Counted from the stretch's first letter, positions 20,256 through 29,598 are shown. The stretch is DNA of 64,000 nucleotides from JBMNGG01 sp050949705 (GCA_050949705.1 JBMNGG010000005.1:124001-188000); one strand, 5' to 3'. Program-made: numbers and translations. The notes: a model not told the origin generated them from the sequence alone.

Positions 20256-20278
20256 AGCCTTAATGGGCTTATTTTTTT
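20256..20278 (+). terminator. Terminator-like hairpin at IS left end
   Basis: AAGCC-TTAAT-GGGCTT followed by ATTTTTTT. It probably shields the transposase gene from read-through from outside, a common IS property. Confidence 0.6.
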
Positions 20279-20299
20279 GTCAAATTTACCAAATATATC

Positions 20300-20328
20300 T
20301 TGCGGAATGTTGCGGGATGTGTTATGAT
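20300..20328 (+). promoter_or_regulatory. Putative transposase promoter
   Basis: TTGCGG (20300-20305), a 17-base spacer and TATGAT (20323-20328), about 20-27 bases before the transposase start. Confidence 0.6.
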
Positions 20329-20348
20329 ATAAGTAATACAAGGGGGGG

Positions 20349-22073
20349 ATGCTTGTGAGACTGTCTATTTCTAAATCAAAAAATGCCACGTCACTTTATA
20401 TTAAAGAAGATGTTACTATTGATGGCAAAAGAACAACAAAAATCGTTAAGAAATTAGGAACAGTTGCTGAACTGGAGAAAAAATTAGGGGGCAGGGACCC
20501 TATTGAATGGGCAAAAGAATACATTGCAGAATTAAATCGCCTTGAAAAAGAGGGCAAGGAAATTGAAGTAATTGCAAAGTATTCGCCTTCTAAACTAATC
20601 AAGAAGGAGGAAAGGCGTTGTTTTAATGGAGGATATTTGTTTTTACAAAAAATCTATCATGAACTGGAACTTGATAAAATCTGCAGCAAAATCACAAACA
20701 AATATAGATTTGAATACAATTTGGATTCTATTTTTTCAAGATTACTTTACGGTAGAATACTATTCCCTTCTTCAAAGCTTTCTACTTATGAGCTCTCTTG
20801 GAAATTAATTGAACCACCTGATTTTAAGCTGCATCATGTTTACAGAGCTTTAGAAGTCATAGCAAAGGAGACAGATTTTATTCAAGCATCTCTTTATCAA
20901 AATAGCCTCTCAGTTTCGAAGCGAAATACCGGTATTTTATACTATGACTGCACCAATTATTTTTTTGAAATTGAACAGGAAGATGGGTTAAAGCAATATG
21001 GCTTTTCTAAGGATCACAAACCAAATCCTATAGTTCAAATGGGTCTTTTTATGGACGGAGATGGCATTCCTCTTGCTTTTAGTATTACAGAAGGCAATAA
21101 AAATGAACAACTGACACTTAAGCCTTTAGAAAAAAAGATTTTATCTGACTTTAAGCTATCAAAGTTCATTGTTTGCACAGATGCTGGGCTTGCCTCAAAT
21201 TGCAATCGAAAATTCAATGATAAAAAAGACAGGGCCTTTATCACCACTCAATCCATTAAAAAACTCAAGGGGCACCTAAAAAAGTGGTGTTTAGACCCTA
21301 CAGGCTGGCATCTGGATAAAGATACTAAAACGTATGATATACAAGAACTTGATGAAGAAAAATACAAAGATAAAGTATTTTACAAAGAGCGTTGGATAAA
21401 GGAAGACGGGCTAGAGCAGAAACTAATTGTCACATATTCCATTAAGTACAGGGACTATCACAGAAAAATCCGCAACTTGCAAATTCAAAGAGCTCTTAAG
21501 CTGCTTGATACAAATCCCTCCAAGATAAAAAAACCCCGTCAGAATGATTACAAGCGCTTTATCAAAAAGACAAGCTGTACATTAGAAGGTGAAGTTGCAA
21601 AACAAGAAGTATATAGTCTGTATTATGAACTTATTGATGATGAATCAGCATATGATGGTTTTTATGCAGTTTGTACAAATCTTGACGAAGATGCCGTAGA
21701 AATTGCAAGAATCAATAGATGGCGCTGGCAAATCGAAGAGTGTTTTAAGATTTTAAAACATGAATTTAAGGCAAGACCCGTATACCTTCAAAGAAATGAT
21801 AGAATTACTGCTCATTTTACCACTTGTTTTATTGCGCTTTTAATGTATAGATTGTTGGAAAAGAGATTACAAGGGGAATTTACATGTGACACCATTATTC
21901 GAAATTTACGCAATATGAACTTTCAGGAGTTAAAAGGTAGGGGCTACATACCGACTTACACAAGGAATGATTTTACTGATGCTTTACATGAAGCATTTGG
22001 CTTTCGGACTGATTATGAAATTGTAACCTTAAAACGACTGAAAAAAATTTTAAAAGAAACAAAAACTAGGTAA
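20349..22073 (+). CDS. IS1634-family transposase (IS4-related DDE)
   Basis: A 574-residue DDE transposase. The N-terminus RLSISKSKNATSLYIKEDV is typical for IS1634-type transposases. Catalytic residues are probably D in LYYDCTNYFF, D in IVCTDAGLAS and E in RWRWQIEECFKILK. GGGGGG at 20342-20348 could serve the ATG at 20349 poorly or a GTG at 20355 better, so the true start may be two codons in. It is in the opposite orientation to nearly all neighbours and sits inside the end of another transposon. Confidence 0.92.
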   Translation: MLVRLSISKSKNATSLYIKEDVTIDGKRTTKIVKKLGTVAELEKKLGGRDPIEWAKEYIAELNRLEKEGKEIEVIAKYSPSKLIKKEERRCFNGGYLFLQKIYHELELDKICSKITNKYRFEYNLDSIFSRLLYGRILFPSSKLSTYELSWKLIEPPDFKLHHVYRALEVIAKETDFIQASLYQNSLSVSKRNTGILYYDCTNYFFEIEQEDGLKQYGFSKDHKPNPIVQMGLFMDGDGIPLAFSITEGNKNEQLTLKPLEKKILSDFKLSKFIVCTDAGLASNCNRKFNDKKDRAFITTQSIKKLKGHLKKWCLDPTGWHLDKDTKTYDIQELDEEKYKDKVFYKERWIKEDGLEQKLIVTYSIKYRDYHRKIRNLQIQRALKLLDTNPSKIKKPRQNDYKRFIKKTSCTLEGEVAKQEVYSLYYELIDDESAYDGFYAVCTNLDEDAVEIARINRWRWQIEECFKILKHEFKARPVYLQRNDRITAHFTTCFIALLMYRLLEKRLQGEFTCDTIIRNLRNMNFQELKGRGYIPTYTRNDFTDALHEAFGFRTDYEIVTLKRLKKILKETKTR

Positions 22074-22097
22074 ACATTCCGCATTATTTTTAAAAAC

Positions 22098-22143
22098 AAA
22101 AAAGCCCGAATCCCATTATTTTCAATGGGTTTCAGGCTTTTTG
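22098..22143 (+). terminator. Terminator after the IS1634-type transposase
   Basis: Long hairpin AAAAAGCCCGAATCCCATT / AATGGGTTTCAGGCTTTTT followed by a T-rich stretch, 25 bases after the stop. Confidence 0.85.
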
Positions 22144-22203
22144 TCTTCTGTAAGTGTCAAAGATGGGAATATATCACAACAATAATTTGCAGTCAATTTT
22201 ACC

Positions 22204-22212
22204 ATTTATTTT
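22204..22212. repeat. ISLre2 9-bp target duplication, left
   Basis: ATTTATTTT immediately before the ISLre2 left end; its partner is at 38649-38657. A further copy at 20147-20155 arises from the 106-bp duplication. Confidence 0.75.
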
Positions 22213-22240
22213 GATAGTGTCAAGATACTATGGGTTTTAA
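22213..22240. mobile_element. Severed left end of the ISLre2-type element
   Basis: GATAGTGTCAAGATACTATGGG matches the inverted right end of the ISLre2 element (ending at 38648) at 17 of 22 positions. The rest of the element is 14.9 kb away at 37100-38648. The composite transposon lies between. Confidence 0.72.
22232..22240. repeat. Composite-transposon 9-bp target duplication, left
   Basis: GGGTTTTAA directly outside the left end of element copy A. The identical 9-mer lies directly outside the right end of copy B at 37100-37108. Confidence 0.8.
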
Positions 22241-22460
22241 CACAGCTGAAGCATGAAAAATATTTAAATGATATTATGAGGCTTCTAAAACACGTGTTTC
22301 CCATTTTTTTCTACCAACTTGCACTTTTATCCATATTATCAAGATTTCTATTGTATTAAAAACAATCCGTAAGAGCTATTTATGATTTTTGAGTATAGTA
22401 AAACAAACCTTATGACAGGTTAATTTTTAAAGCAGTATTCTTATCAGTAATGCTTTTTTA

Positions 22461-23990
22461 CTATGCGGCGTAAACTAGTCTCCGTTGCTGTCTTTTATTT
22501 GCTGCTTTTTGTATTTTATCCTTATCTAATAAAATTCCACCACAAGCTTCATTTAGAAACGCTATAAATCCCCGTATTCCAAGTTCATTCACTTTTTCTG
22601 CCAGTAATTCACTGTTTGCGGCCAATACATTTAGGAAACGTCCGATTTTCATTAGATAATGATATCCTTCCATGGCATTCCATATATAAGAGTAGCAATG
22701 CTCATAATCATAACCCTGATGTTTTTCTGTTAAGATGTTGTTTTCAATCTTCCAACGGTATCTTCCCATTTTTGTACATCTTGTAAATACATTGGTTTCA
22801 TTAAGCGGTTTTGAGGATATCCATGCGTATCTTGTTTGTTTTTCTTCTAATTCACCGGTGCTGCGACTATGGTTTTCCCGCCAAGTTTCATAGCATATAA
22901 CTACATGCAGTTTTAAATTATGTATCTTGTTGTTATAGTTATATTCATAATCTATTTCGTTAGCCCAAAAGTATACTTGATCACGGTCACCCCATTTGAC
23001 TTTAAGTCTGTTCTCAGGTATAAATTTCATTAAACTGATTGCTTCTTGCCAGACAGTTTTCATAGCATCTTCTTTTAATACTATCATATAGCCCCTCTTA
23101 TTTTTACGGCAGGTTTCAATTACAGGGCCACAGGCATATAGGCCATCTACTACAACTGTAATTTTGCTGTTTCGAAATAGCTGTTTTAGTTTTTTTGCCA
23201 TCCGGTAGAAGGCTTTTAATTCACAATCTTGTTTGGTCTGTGCTTTATCTAAGTCTTCGTTTTTTAAGAATATGCTAACAAGTGGTAAGGTGATGCCGTT
23301 ATTTAAAATTAATACTGATTCTAGAACATAAACATAGTATTGAGGGATATCGGCTTCTTTACCTACATGTCTTGTTAGGCATTTCTCATCCCATTGGTAC
23401 TGCCGATAGAATTTCTGGGTCCCATCAATTGCGATGAGGTAGTTTTTGTTATGTAGAAAGTTTCGGAATTTCTTGCGTCTGATTAGGTCTTTTAGTAGTT
23501 CTATCATGCATTCTTGTATTTCGGAAACTTCAATTACTTCTAGTAAACGGGCTAGTGTATCCGCATGGGGTAGTGTCTCAAGTTCGGGAAACATTGCCTG
23601 TAAATTTTCAAACCGGATTCGGGTCATTGTCTGATTGACTTTTCGCCTTGATCCAATCTGGTATACAAACATTAATATCCCGTAAAGTATTAGTACGGTC
23701 ATTTTGTGTTTGATTTTTCCTGGTTTTCGTGGATCTTTTATACGGCTAAGCTTTTTTAAAAGCGATGGCAGCATCTGTCGATATACTATGGTTGCTCGCT
23801 CTATGGTTTCTTGTTTGTCTTTTATTTCTTCCTCTGCGCTTTCGGCCATGTTTAATCGATTAGGTATGGCTTTTTTCTTTTCTCGTTCTTCATAGTTTAC
23901 CCGTATTGCTTTGGAATTACGAATCTGTTCAAGTATTTTGTCTCCCCACTCTTGTTGTTTTTGTAATATTACTTCTTTAGACCTGCTCAT
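22461..23990 (-). CDS. IS4-like DDE transposase, copy A
   Basis: A 509-residue transposase from the ATG at 23990, which lies inside the end of the DUF4338 gene (14-bp overlap), so translation is probably coupled. DDE residues are likely in LIAIDGTQKFYRQ, ITVVVDGLYACG and RYRWKIENNILTEKHQGYDYEH. The last motif resembles the YREK-like segment of IS4 and H-repeat transposases. The longer open frame upstream of 23990 is the DUF4338 gene in another frame. Copy A has Arg in CRKNKRGYM, copy B Trp. Confidence 0.88.
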   Translation of the reverse strand: MSRSKEVILQKQQEWGDKILEQIRNSKAIRVNYEEREKKKAIPNRLNMAESAEEEIKDKQETIERATIVYRQMLPSLLKKLSRIKDPRKPGKIKHKMTVLILYGILMFVYQIGSRRKVNQTMTRIRFENLQAMFPELETLPHADTLARLLEVIEVSEIQECMIELLKDLIRRKKFRNFLHNKNYLIAIDGTQKFYRQYQWDEKCLTRHVGKEADIPQYYVYVLESVLILNNGITLPLVSIFLKNEDLDKAQTKQDCELKAFYRMAKKLKQLFRNSKITVVVDGLYACGPVIETCRKNKRGYMIVLKEDAMKTVWQEAISLMKFIPENRLKVKWGDRDQVYFWANEIDYEYNYNNKIHNLKLHVVICYETWRENHSRSTGELEEKQTRYAWISSKPLNETNVFTRCTKMGRYRWKIENNILTEKHQGYDYEHCYSYIWNAMEGYHYLMKIGRFLNVLAANSELLAEKVNELGIRGFIAFLNEACGGILLDKDKIQKAANKRQQRRLVYAA

Positions 23991-24888
23991 CGAAATCCAC
24001 CACCTTGTATGGTTTTTCTCCTTTGAGGCAGGCCTTAAAGTCTTGTTGCAGGGGATATACGTAGATATCTTTTTGTGAGCGGTTGGGCTTTTCGCTTTTG
24101 GAATTTCTGCCAAGTCCTTTGGTTTTTCCAAGGTGTAACCAGTTGGCTGCCTTGTAGCATGTTCCTTGAAAATGTTCTGTATCTACGAAGGTTTCTATTA
24201 GTACGGGTGCAAAGCAGTATTCTTTAAGCCAGTCATGTTGGATTTGCTTTACTATTAATGATAATGCCTTACTGGCTAGGTTTTTTATGTTTACCCATGG
24301 GAATATTAGGTATCTGCTGTTGTTGATGATAAGATGCAGGCGTTTCTTTTTATCTTCGTTATTCCAGCCTATCCATTTATCTCTATCTTTTAGTGCCCAA
24401 GATGAGGCGGAGAATTGCATGCATCCTAGTTCTATGTCTGAGGATTTAATGAAGTATTGTAATCTAGAACCAAAGACCCATTTATCACCAAGCATGTGAT
24501 ACTGGTTGACATAGGCTCTCCAGCGTTTTAGTTCTTTTCCCGGTTTTGCTATGGTAAGGGTTATGGGTTCAAATGAGCTAAGTTTGCCGGTGATTTTGGT
24601 TGTGTCAAAATTGATGTGGGCTGTTTGGGGAAGGTTGCTTTTATCTTTTCTGTTTCCTGCTTTTTTGGGTAATTGTATGATGTTTTCTGCTTCTAATTGT
24701 TCTAAAAACGATAGGCATTGCTGTGTTTTTGCTCTACCTGCTGGGGTTGTCCAGTTAAGTAGTTCGCATACGGTTGCTGCAAATTCAGATCTGGGTAGTT
24801 TGGGATATGTTGTCCTTGCCCACTTAATTAATTCTATATCGTCAAAAGAAAACGTCCTGCCGGAAAATACTCTGATAGTATTGTTCAT
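23977..24888 (-). CDS. DUF4338 (DruA-like) transposon protein, copy A
   Basis: A 303-residue protein of the DUF4338 family. Diagnostic segments are RSEFAATVCELLNW near residue 30, LGCMQFSASSWALKDRDKWIGW, YLIFPWVNIKNLASKAL and VLIETFVDTEHFQGTCYKAANWLHLGKTKGLGR. The same domain occurs in DruA of Druantia anti-phage systems, but here the partner is a transposase and no other Druantia gene is present. A transposition accessory role is inferred. Start ATG at 24888 after GGTGGGAG. Confidence 0.85.
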   Translation of the reverse strand: MNNTIRVFSGRTFSFDDIELIKWARTTYPKLPRSEFAATVCELLNWTTPAGRAKTQQCLSFLEQLEAENIIQLPKKAGNRKDKSNLPQTAHINFDTTKITGKLSSFEPITLTIAKPGKELKRWRAYVNQYHMLGDKWVFGSRLQYFIKSSDIELGCMQFSASSWALKDRDKWIGWNNEDKKKRLHLIINNSRYLIFPWVNIKNLASKALSLIVKQIQHDWLKEYCFAPVLIETFVDTEHFQGTCYKAANWLHLGKTKGLGRNSKSEKPNRSQKDIYVYPLQQDFKACLKGEKPYKVVDFDEQV

Positions 24889-25124
24889 GATGTGAACTCC
24901 CACCTTTCCAATACTATCATAGCATTTTGGGCTTTATTTGTCCATAGCTGTTTTGAGAAAATATTTATTTTTGATGGCCTCTTAACCCTTGGGTAATGGG
25001 TATGTTAATTTCATGCTTCAGCTCTGAACAATTTTGCTCTTTCCGGGGTTTTCCGTGAATAATTGTGACATAACATATGGGATAAATAAGTTGTGGAGAC
25101 GTTTCGGTTGTCTATTTTGTTTGG

Positions 25125-26720
25125 TTATTTTATCGCTTTTCGCAGCACTTTTCCGGGGGTAGTTTTGGTGTGAATTCCTTGATCTAGGATAATGTCACCA
25201 TTTATGATAACTGTTTCTATACCTTCAGGATACTGTATAGGATTTTCAAAGGTTGCCTTATCGATAATAGTATTAGGATTAAGTACGACCATATCAGCAT
25301 AATATCCTACCTTTAATATTCCCCTATTTTTTATACCAAAAACTTCTGCTGGTTTTGAGGTCATTTTCTTAATAGCCTCTTCAAAACTCAGGACCTTTTC
25401 TTGTCTTACATATTTACCTAGCACCCGAGGAAAGGAACCATAAACCCTTGGATGGGGTTTCCCTCCCAAGAGGCCATCTGTGCAGACATTTTGCTCTGGT
25501 CTTTTCATCAAAGTTATGACATTCTCTTCTGCTCCTGAAAATATAATCATACCCACGGCATTTTTTTCTTCAATGAGAAGGTCAAAAACTGCTTCATAGG
25601 GGTCTTTATTTCGCATTTCTCCGATTTCCATTAGGTTTTTACCTATAATGTCTTTGTTCTTTCTTGTCTCTACACTACTTATGTAAACACGCTCAGGACC
25701 GGAGTCTTTAATGATGCTTTCCCAGCCTGGAATTCCGTCTACCATATCCTTTATGATCTTTTTTCTCAAATTTGGATCTTCTAATCTTTTAAGCAACATT
25801 TCAGCACCACCATCATGGACCCATGGTGGCAAAATAAGGGCTAACATAGTGCTACCCGCTGTATAGGGGTATTGGTCAAAGGAAACTTGTATGCCTTCGG
25901 ACTTTGCTATTTCTAGCATCTCGATCATCTTGGGAACTTTATCCCAGTTCCTTTTACCACAAATCTTAAAATGAGAAAAATGCACTTTAATTCCTGACTT
26001 TCTGCCGATTTCGAACACTTCCTCCATGGCAGAAACTATCTCTTCAGCTTCATTTCTTTGATGAACTACAAATACACCATCATATTCTGCTACAACTTTG
26101 CATAATTCCACAATCTCTAAGGTTGTACTGAAGGTGCATGGCATATAAACAAGCCCAGTGGACAAACCAAAAGCTCCTGCCTCCATCTCCCTTTGCGTAA
26201 TCTGTTTCATATGTTGTAGTTCTTGCTCTGTAGGCTCCCTATCTTCAAGCCCCATAGCCTCCATGCGGATATTGCCATGGGGCACAAGATAGGCCACATT
26301 TGGTCCTACACCACCTTCGGATAATTTATTTAAATAACCGTCAGTGGTTTTATATGTCCAATCTATATCATCACTATCACCTTCCAGACCGGCGATGTTT
26401 TTTCTCCATGTGTTGATATACTTTAAAGGCAATGGGGCCATAGATATGCCATCTTGACCCAATATTTCTGTTGTAATACCCTGCCTCACCTTTGGCTCCA
26501 TATAGGGGTCTAGCAGAATTTCCAAATCAGAATGACTATGGGTATCAATGAAGCCCGGTGCTATAATATTACCTTTAGCATCGATTACTTTGTCATGATT
26601 TCTAGCATCGATCTTACCAATGTCACTAATCTTGTATCCAGTTATTTCAATATCACCTTTGTAAAGCTCTTTATTACCACTACCATCAGCTATAAGGCCA
26701 TTCTTGATTAATATTTTCAT
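25125..26720 (-). CDS. N-acyl-D-amino-acid deacylase (D-aminoacylase family)
   Basis: A 531-residue amidohydrolase. It has APGFIDTHSHSDL (metal-binding HxH), QGITTEILGQDGIS, VHFSHFKICG with the later metal histidines, and the C-terminal LGGKPHPRVYGSFPRVLGKYV signature typical of N-acyl-D-amino-acid deacylases. It removes the acyl group to release a free D-amino acid. Third gene of the nhaC operon, 2 bp after its paralogue. The acyl and side-chain preference cannot be read here. Copy A of the transposon begins 98 bp downstream. Confidence 0.88.
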   Translation of the reverse strand: MKILIKNGLIADGSGNKELYKGDIEITGYKISDIGKIDARNHDKVIDAKGNIIAPGFIDTHSHSDLEILLDPYMEPKVRQGITTEILGQDGISMAPLPLKYINTWRKNIAGLEGDSDDIDWTYKTTDGYLNKLSEGGVGPNVAYLVPHGNIRMEAMGLEDREPTEQELQHMKQITQREMEAGAFGLSTGLVYMPCTFSTTLEIVELCKVVAEYDGVFVVHQRNEAEEIVSAMEEVFEIGRKSGIKVHFSHFKICGKRNWDKVPKMIEMLEIAKSEGIQVSFDQYPYTAGSTMLALILPPWVHDGGAEMLLKRLEDPNLRKKIIKDMVDGIPGWESIIKDSGPERVYISSVETRKNKDIIGKNLMEIGEMRNKDPYEAVFDLLIEEKNAVGMIIFSGAEENVITLMKRPEQNVCTDGLLGGKPHPRVYGSFPRVLGKYVRQEKVLSFEEAIKKMTSKPAEVFGIKNRGILKVGYYADMVVLNPNTIIDKATFENPIQYPEGIETVIINGDIILDQGIHTKTTPGKVLRKAIK

Positions 26721-26722
26721 TG

Positions 26723-28102
26723 TTAATTTTCCCCTGCAGAAATTTTTTCCGATATTAAGGCACGACCCAACGTATTGTTGACAATACTTCCTTTTTCTAG
26801 GGCAAGTTTACCTTGGATAAATACATATTCGATACCATCTGGCCCTTGTAGTGGTTTTTCAAAACTCGCTTTATCTTGAATCTTGTCAAGGTTAAAAACT
26901 GTAATATCGGCATCGGCTCCCAAAGATAAGGTCCCTTTGTCAATACCAAATCTTTTTGCAGGAAGGTAGGTCATTTTGGATACAGCATCATATAAACTGA
27001 TAATTTTCTTATTCAAAACATATTCCCTTATAAATCTCGGAAAAGTCCCAGCTGCTCTAGGGTGACCATTGCCATTATTTAGGATGCCATCACTGGCCAC
27101 TACAGTTTTTGGATGTCTAAAGGCCATATCTACTTCATCTTCTTTCATAACATGGGCTATAGCTAAATATTCGGGATGGTTTTTTCTGATTTCAGCAAAG
27201 GTATTTCGAGAAAGTCTTTTACCTTTGTGAGCTCCTTCGGTGATTTCAAGAGCTGAGTAATCAATACCATATCTTTCAAGAAATCCCTCATCAAATGTCG
27301 TGGAGCCTATTGCAGTGCAAAAAGCATTGTAGGGATAACAATCTATCCCTATATCTAATCCCTTTATGGCATAGTGGTCTATTATCTCATACACTTTTTC
27401 CATCTGACCAAAGGCTGCCATACTTCCAATATGGGATATCTGAAGCTTAACACCAGTATCGATACCCAATTGTATGAGTTCCATAAGGGCAGCAATCACG
27501 CCATCACAGTCATCCCTTATATGAGCTGCTATAATGCCGTCGTATTGCTTTACAATCTTAGAAAGTGCAAGCATTTCTTCCTTGTTTATACCGGGAATAT
27601 AGCGTATTCCTAGGGAAAGCCCCACGGAACCTTTTTTTAGTTCTACTTCAAGCTGTTTACACATTTTATCTATAACTAAAGTATCTACACTTTTATATTT
27701 GTCAAAGGTGCCTACACTATCCCTTAAACTTCCATGGGCAGAGAGCAGTCCCAGATTTATAGGGTGCCCTTGTTTTTCTACTTCATCTAAATATGTAGTA
27801 AAATTTTTAGGACCTATACCACAATTTCCACCCAAGGCACTGGTTACACCCATTTTAAGCATACACTCGGAAATGCATATTTCAAATTGTTTTGTTTCAT
27901 AATCAAAGGGATCTTCATGGATATGAATATCCACAAACCCAGGAGTTATTACGAAGTTTGAGCAGTCATACTCTTTTTTTCCACTTATTCGATCTTTAGT
28001 AATGATTGATATGAGGCCTTCTTTTATACCGATATTTAATTTGCTCATAATCCTGTTCTTTGGGTCTATGACAAAACCGTTGTTTAATACAATGTCAAAC
28101 AC
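26723..28102 (-). CDS. D-aminoacylase-like amidohydrolase
   Basis: A 459-residue paralogue of the next gene: TPGFVDIHIHEDPFD (metal HxH), MGVTSALGGNCGIG, LQISHIG and GNGHPRAAGTFPRFIREYVLNKK. It is shorter than classical D-aminoacylases and diverged, so it may have another substrate such as an N-acyl or N-carbamoyl D-amino acid or a cyclic amide. It follows nhaC after a strong hairpin. Two hydrolases in tandem suggest a shared class of blocked D-amino-acid substrates. Confidence 0.8.
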   Translation of the reverse strand: MFDIVLNNGFVIDPKNRIMSKLNIGIKEGLISIITKDRISGKKEYDCSNFVITPGFVDIHIHEDPFDYETKQFEICISECMLKMGVTSALGGNCGIGPKNFTTYLDEVEKQGHPINLGLLSAHGSLRDSVGTFDKYKSVDTLVIDKMCKQLEVELKKGSVGLSLGIRYIPGINKEEMLALSKIVKQYDGIIAAHIRDDCDGVIAALMELIQLGIDTGVKLQISHIGSMAAFGQMEKVYEIIDHYAIKGLDIGIDCYPYNAFCTAIGSTTFDEGFLERYGIDYSALEITEGAHKGKRLSRNTFAEIRKNHPEYLAIAHVMKEDEVDMAFRHPKTVVASDGILNNGNGHPRAAGTFPRFIREYVLNKKIISLYDAVSKMTYLPAKRFGIDKGTLSLGADADITVFNLDKIQDKASFEKPLQGPDGIEYVFIQGKLALEKGSIVNNTLGRALISEKISAGEN

Positions 28103-28141
28103 TGTTTAGTCTCCTTTCTATAAAAGATATAAGAAATATCA

Positions 28142-28163
28142 GGCGGCAGAAAGCTCTGCCGCC
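28142..28163 (-). promoter_or_regulatory. Intercistronic hairpin without U-tract
   Basis: Perfect 9-bp GC-rich stem GGCGGCAGA/TCTGCCGCC with a 4-base loop, between nhaC and the hydrolase genes. There is no T run on either strand, so it is more likely an mRNA stability or processing element than a terminator. It could make nhaC and the hydrolases differ in level. Confidence 0.6.
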
Positions 28164-28176
28164 ATATGTTCTTTAT

Positions 28177-29598
28177 CTAACTCATAATAAATCCTGTTAT
28201 AACATATAATATAGTAGCTATTACTGCAAATACTAATACATAAGGAAGTTGTGTTTTTATATGATCCATTACATCACATCCGGTAGTAGCACAGGACATA
28301 GCTGTTGTATCAGAAATTGGAGAGGCATGATCACCGAATATACCTCCTCCAAAAACAGCAGCAGCTACTAAGGGAATGTTAACCCCCATAGCAATAGCCA
28401 TAGGCATAGCTAATGGCATCATTACAGCATGAGTTCCCATGGAAGAACCTGTTGCAAAAGAAACTATACTTCCAATTATAAATACAAGGGCGGGAAGTAA
28501 GGATGGTGTCAAGAGTGTTGAAAAGGTTTCAGCTAGGTATTCTCCTGTACCTAAGGTTGAAACAACATCACCCATGGAAAATGCAAAAATCAGAATACTA
28601 ACTACAGGTAAAATATCACCTGTCCCATTAAAAACTAGACTTAAAAATTCATCAAAGGTGAATATTTTTTGTTGTAAATACATTACACAAGCTACTGCCA
28701 AAGAACTAAAGGCTCCCCATAGAATTGCCCCCATTCCATCACCGTCTAGGATGCTTCCTTTACCTGTTATTAACATAACAGCAATGATTACTGTAATCAT
28801 CGTTGCTATAGGAATACCAAGGTTTGCTGCACTAGTCAATTTTTCATCCTGTAGATCATCCATAGAATCGTCTCTCTTCTCAATCACTACACCGCTTTTT
28901 GGCTCATCCAATAATCCAGTTTCAGCTGCTCGCAGTTCTGCTTTTTTCATTGGCCCATAGTCTTTTCCTGTTATTGTGAAGTATAATACTCCAAATACTG
29001 CAAGTAATGAATAAAAATTTAGCGGTATTGACTGAGCCATTACTGCAGCAGCATTCTCAATACCCTGAGCTTGTATTAAGCCTATCATAAAAGCACCCCA
29101 CCCACTCAGTGGCAACAAAACACACATAGGTGTTGAGGTTGAGTGTACTATGTATGCTAGTTTTTCATGTGGTACTCCAAGGGCATCATTTAAAGGTCTA
29201 GAAATAGCACCTGTTACCATGCAACTTAAAGTTCCTGAAGTAAATACAATGACTCCTACTAACCATGCAAAAAAATTAGCTCCACGTTTTGTTCTAATTA
29301 TGGCTTTTTTATTAGTCATATAGTCTACAAAACCATTTAAGCCCCCTGACTTTTCTACAACTAAAGTCAGACCACCAATTAAGGCACAAACAATAATTAC
29401 TATAGTGTTTGAGTTGCTTTCAAAAACTTTAATAAAAGACATTAAAGTTTCGTGTAAGCCTACAAATATATTACCTCCAGATAAAATTATATAACCAAGA
29501 AAAACTCCAGTAAACAGTGCTATAAAGACATTTTTAAAAAGTAGTGCCAGGGTTATCGCAACTAATGGTGGTAAAATTGACAATAAGCCATATTCCAT
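28177..29598 (-). CDS. nhaC: NhaC-family Na+/H+ antiporter or transporter
   Basis: A polytopic membrane protein of about 473 residues with 11-12 hydrophobic segments. SFATGSSMGTHAVMMPLAMPMA and FGGGIFGDHASPISDTTAMSCATTGCD are the NhaC-family signatures. NhaC members are annotated as Na+/H+ or malate/lactate antiporters. In an operon with two D-aminoacylase-like enzymes it more likely moves their substrate or product with Na+ or H+; this is inference. Start ATG at 29598 after GGGAGGC. First gene behind a sigma-54 promoter. Confidence 0.88.
   Translation of the reverse strand: MEYGLLSILPPLVAITLALLFKNVFIALFTGVFLGYIILSGGNIFVGLHETLMSFIKVFESNSNTIVIIVCALIGGLTLVVEKSGGLNGFVDYMTNKKAIIRTKRGANFFAWLVGVIVFTSGTLSCMVTGAISRPLNDALGVPHEKLAYIVHSTSTPMCVLLPLSGWGAFMIGLIQAQGIENAAAVMAQSIPLNFYSLLAVFGVLYFTITGKDYGPMKKAELRAAETGLLDEPKSGVVIEKRDDSMDDLQDEKLTSAANLGIPIATMITVIIAVMLITGKGSILDGDGMGAILWGAFSSLAVACVMYLQQKIFTFDEFLSLVFNGTGDILPVVSILIFAFSMGDVVSTLGTGEYLAETFSTLLTPSLLPALVFIIGSIVSFATGSSMGTHAVMMPLAMPMAIAMGVNIPLVAAAVFGGGIFGDHASPISDTTAMSCATTGCDVMDHIKTQLPYVLVFAVIATILYVITGFIMS

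Larger units (their letters stand above)
20217..22167 (+). mobile_element. IS1634-family insertion sequence
   Basis: About 1,951 bp, bounded by the 106-bp direct repeat. The ends share an inverted core TTTGACACTTA six bases from each terminus. It encodes one transposase. A terminator-like hairpin lies before the gene (20256-20278) and another after it. Not degraded, so possibly active. Confidence 0.88.
22168..22273. repeat. 106-bp target-site duplication, right copy
   Basis: Exact direct repeat of 20111-20216. It continues without a break into the interior of the DUF4338 transposon, so this copy carries that transposon's true left end. Confidence 0.9.
22241..25026 (-). mobile_element. DUF4338/IS4-like insertion element, copy A
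   Basis: 2,786 bp with 18-bp terminal inverted repeats CACAGCTGAAGCATGAAA and CAGAGCTGAAGCATGAAA (one mismatch). It encodes a DUF4338 protein and a DDE transposase that overlap. The only difference from copy B that I noticed is at 23096 (T here, A at 35169), changing Arg to Trp in the transposase. The left 33 bp are also present in the 106-bp duplication. Confidence 0.88.

Noticed and set aside
23977..24888. Druantia-type anti-phage defence gene (druA)
   Set aside because: Only the DUF4338 domain matches. There is no DruE helicase or other Druantia gene, and the gene is coupled to a transposase between inverted repeats.
22241..25026. Two independent insertions of the DUF4338 element
   Set aside because: Neither copy has matching flanks of its own, while the outer flanks of the pair match over 9 bp.
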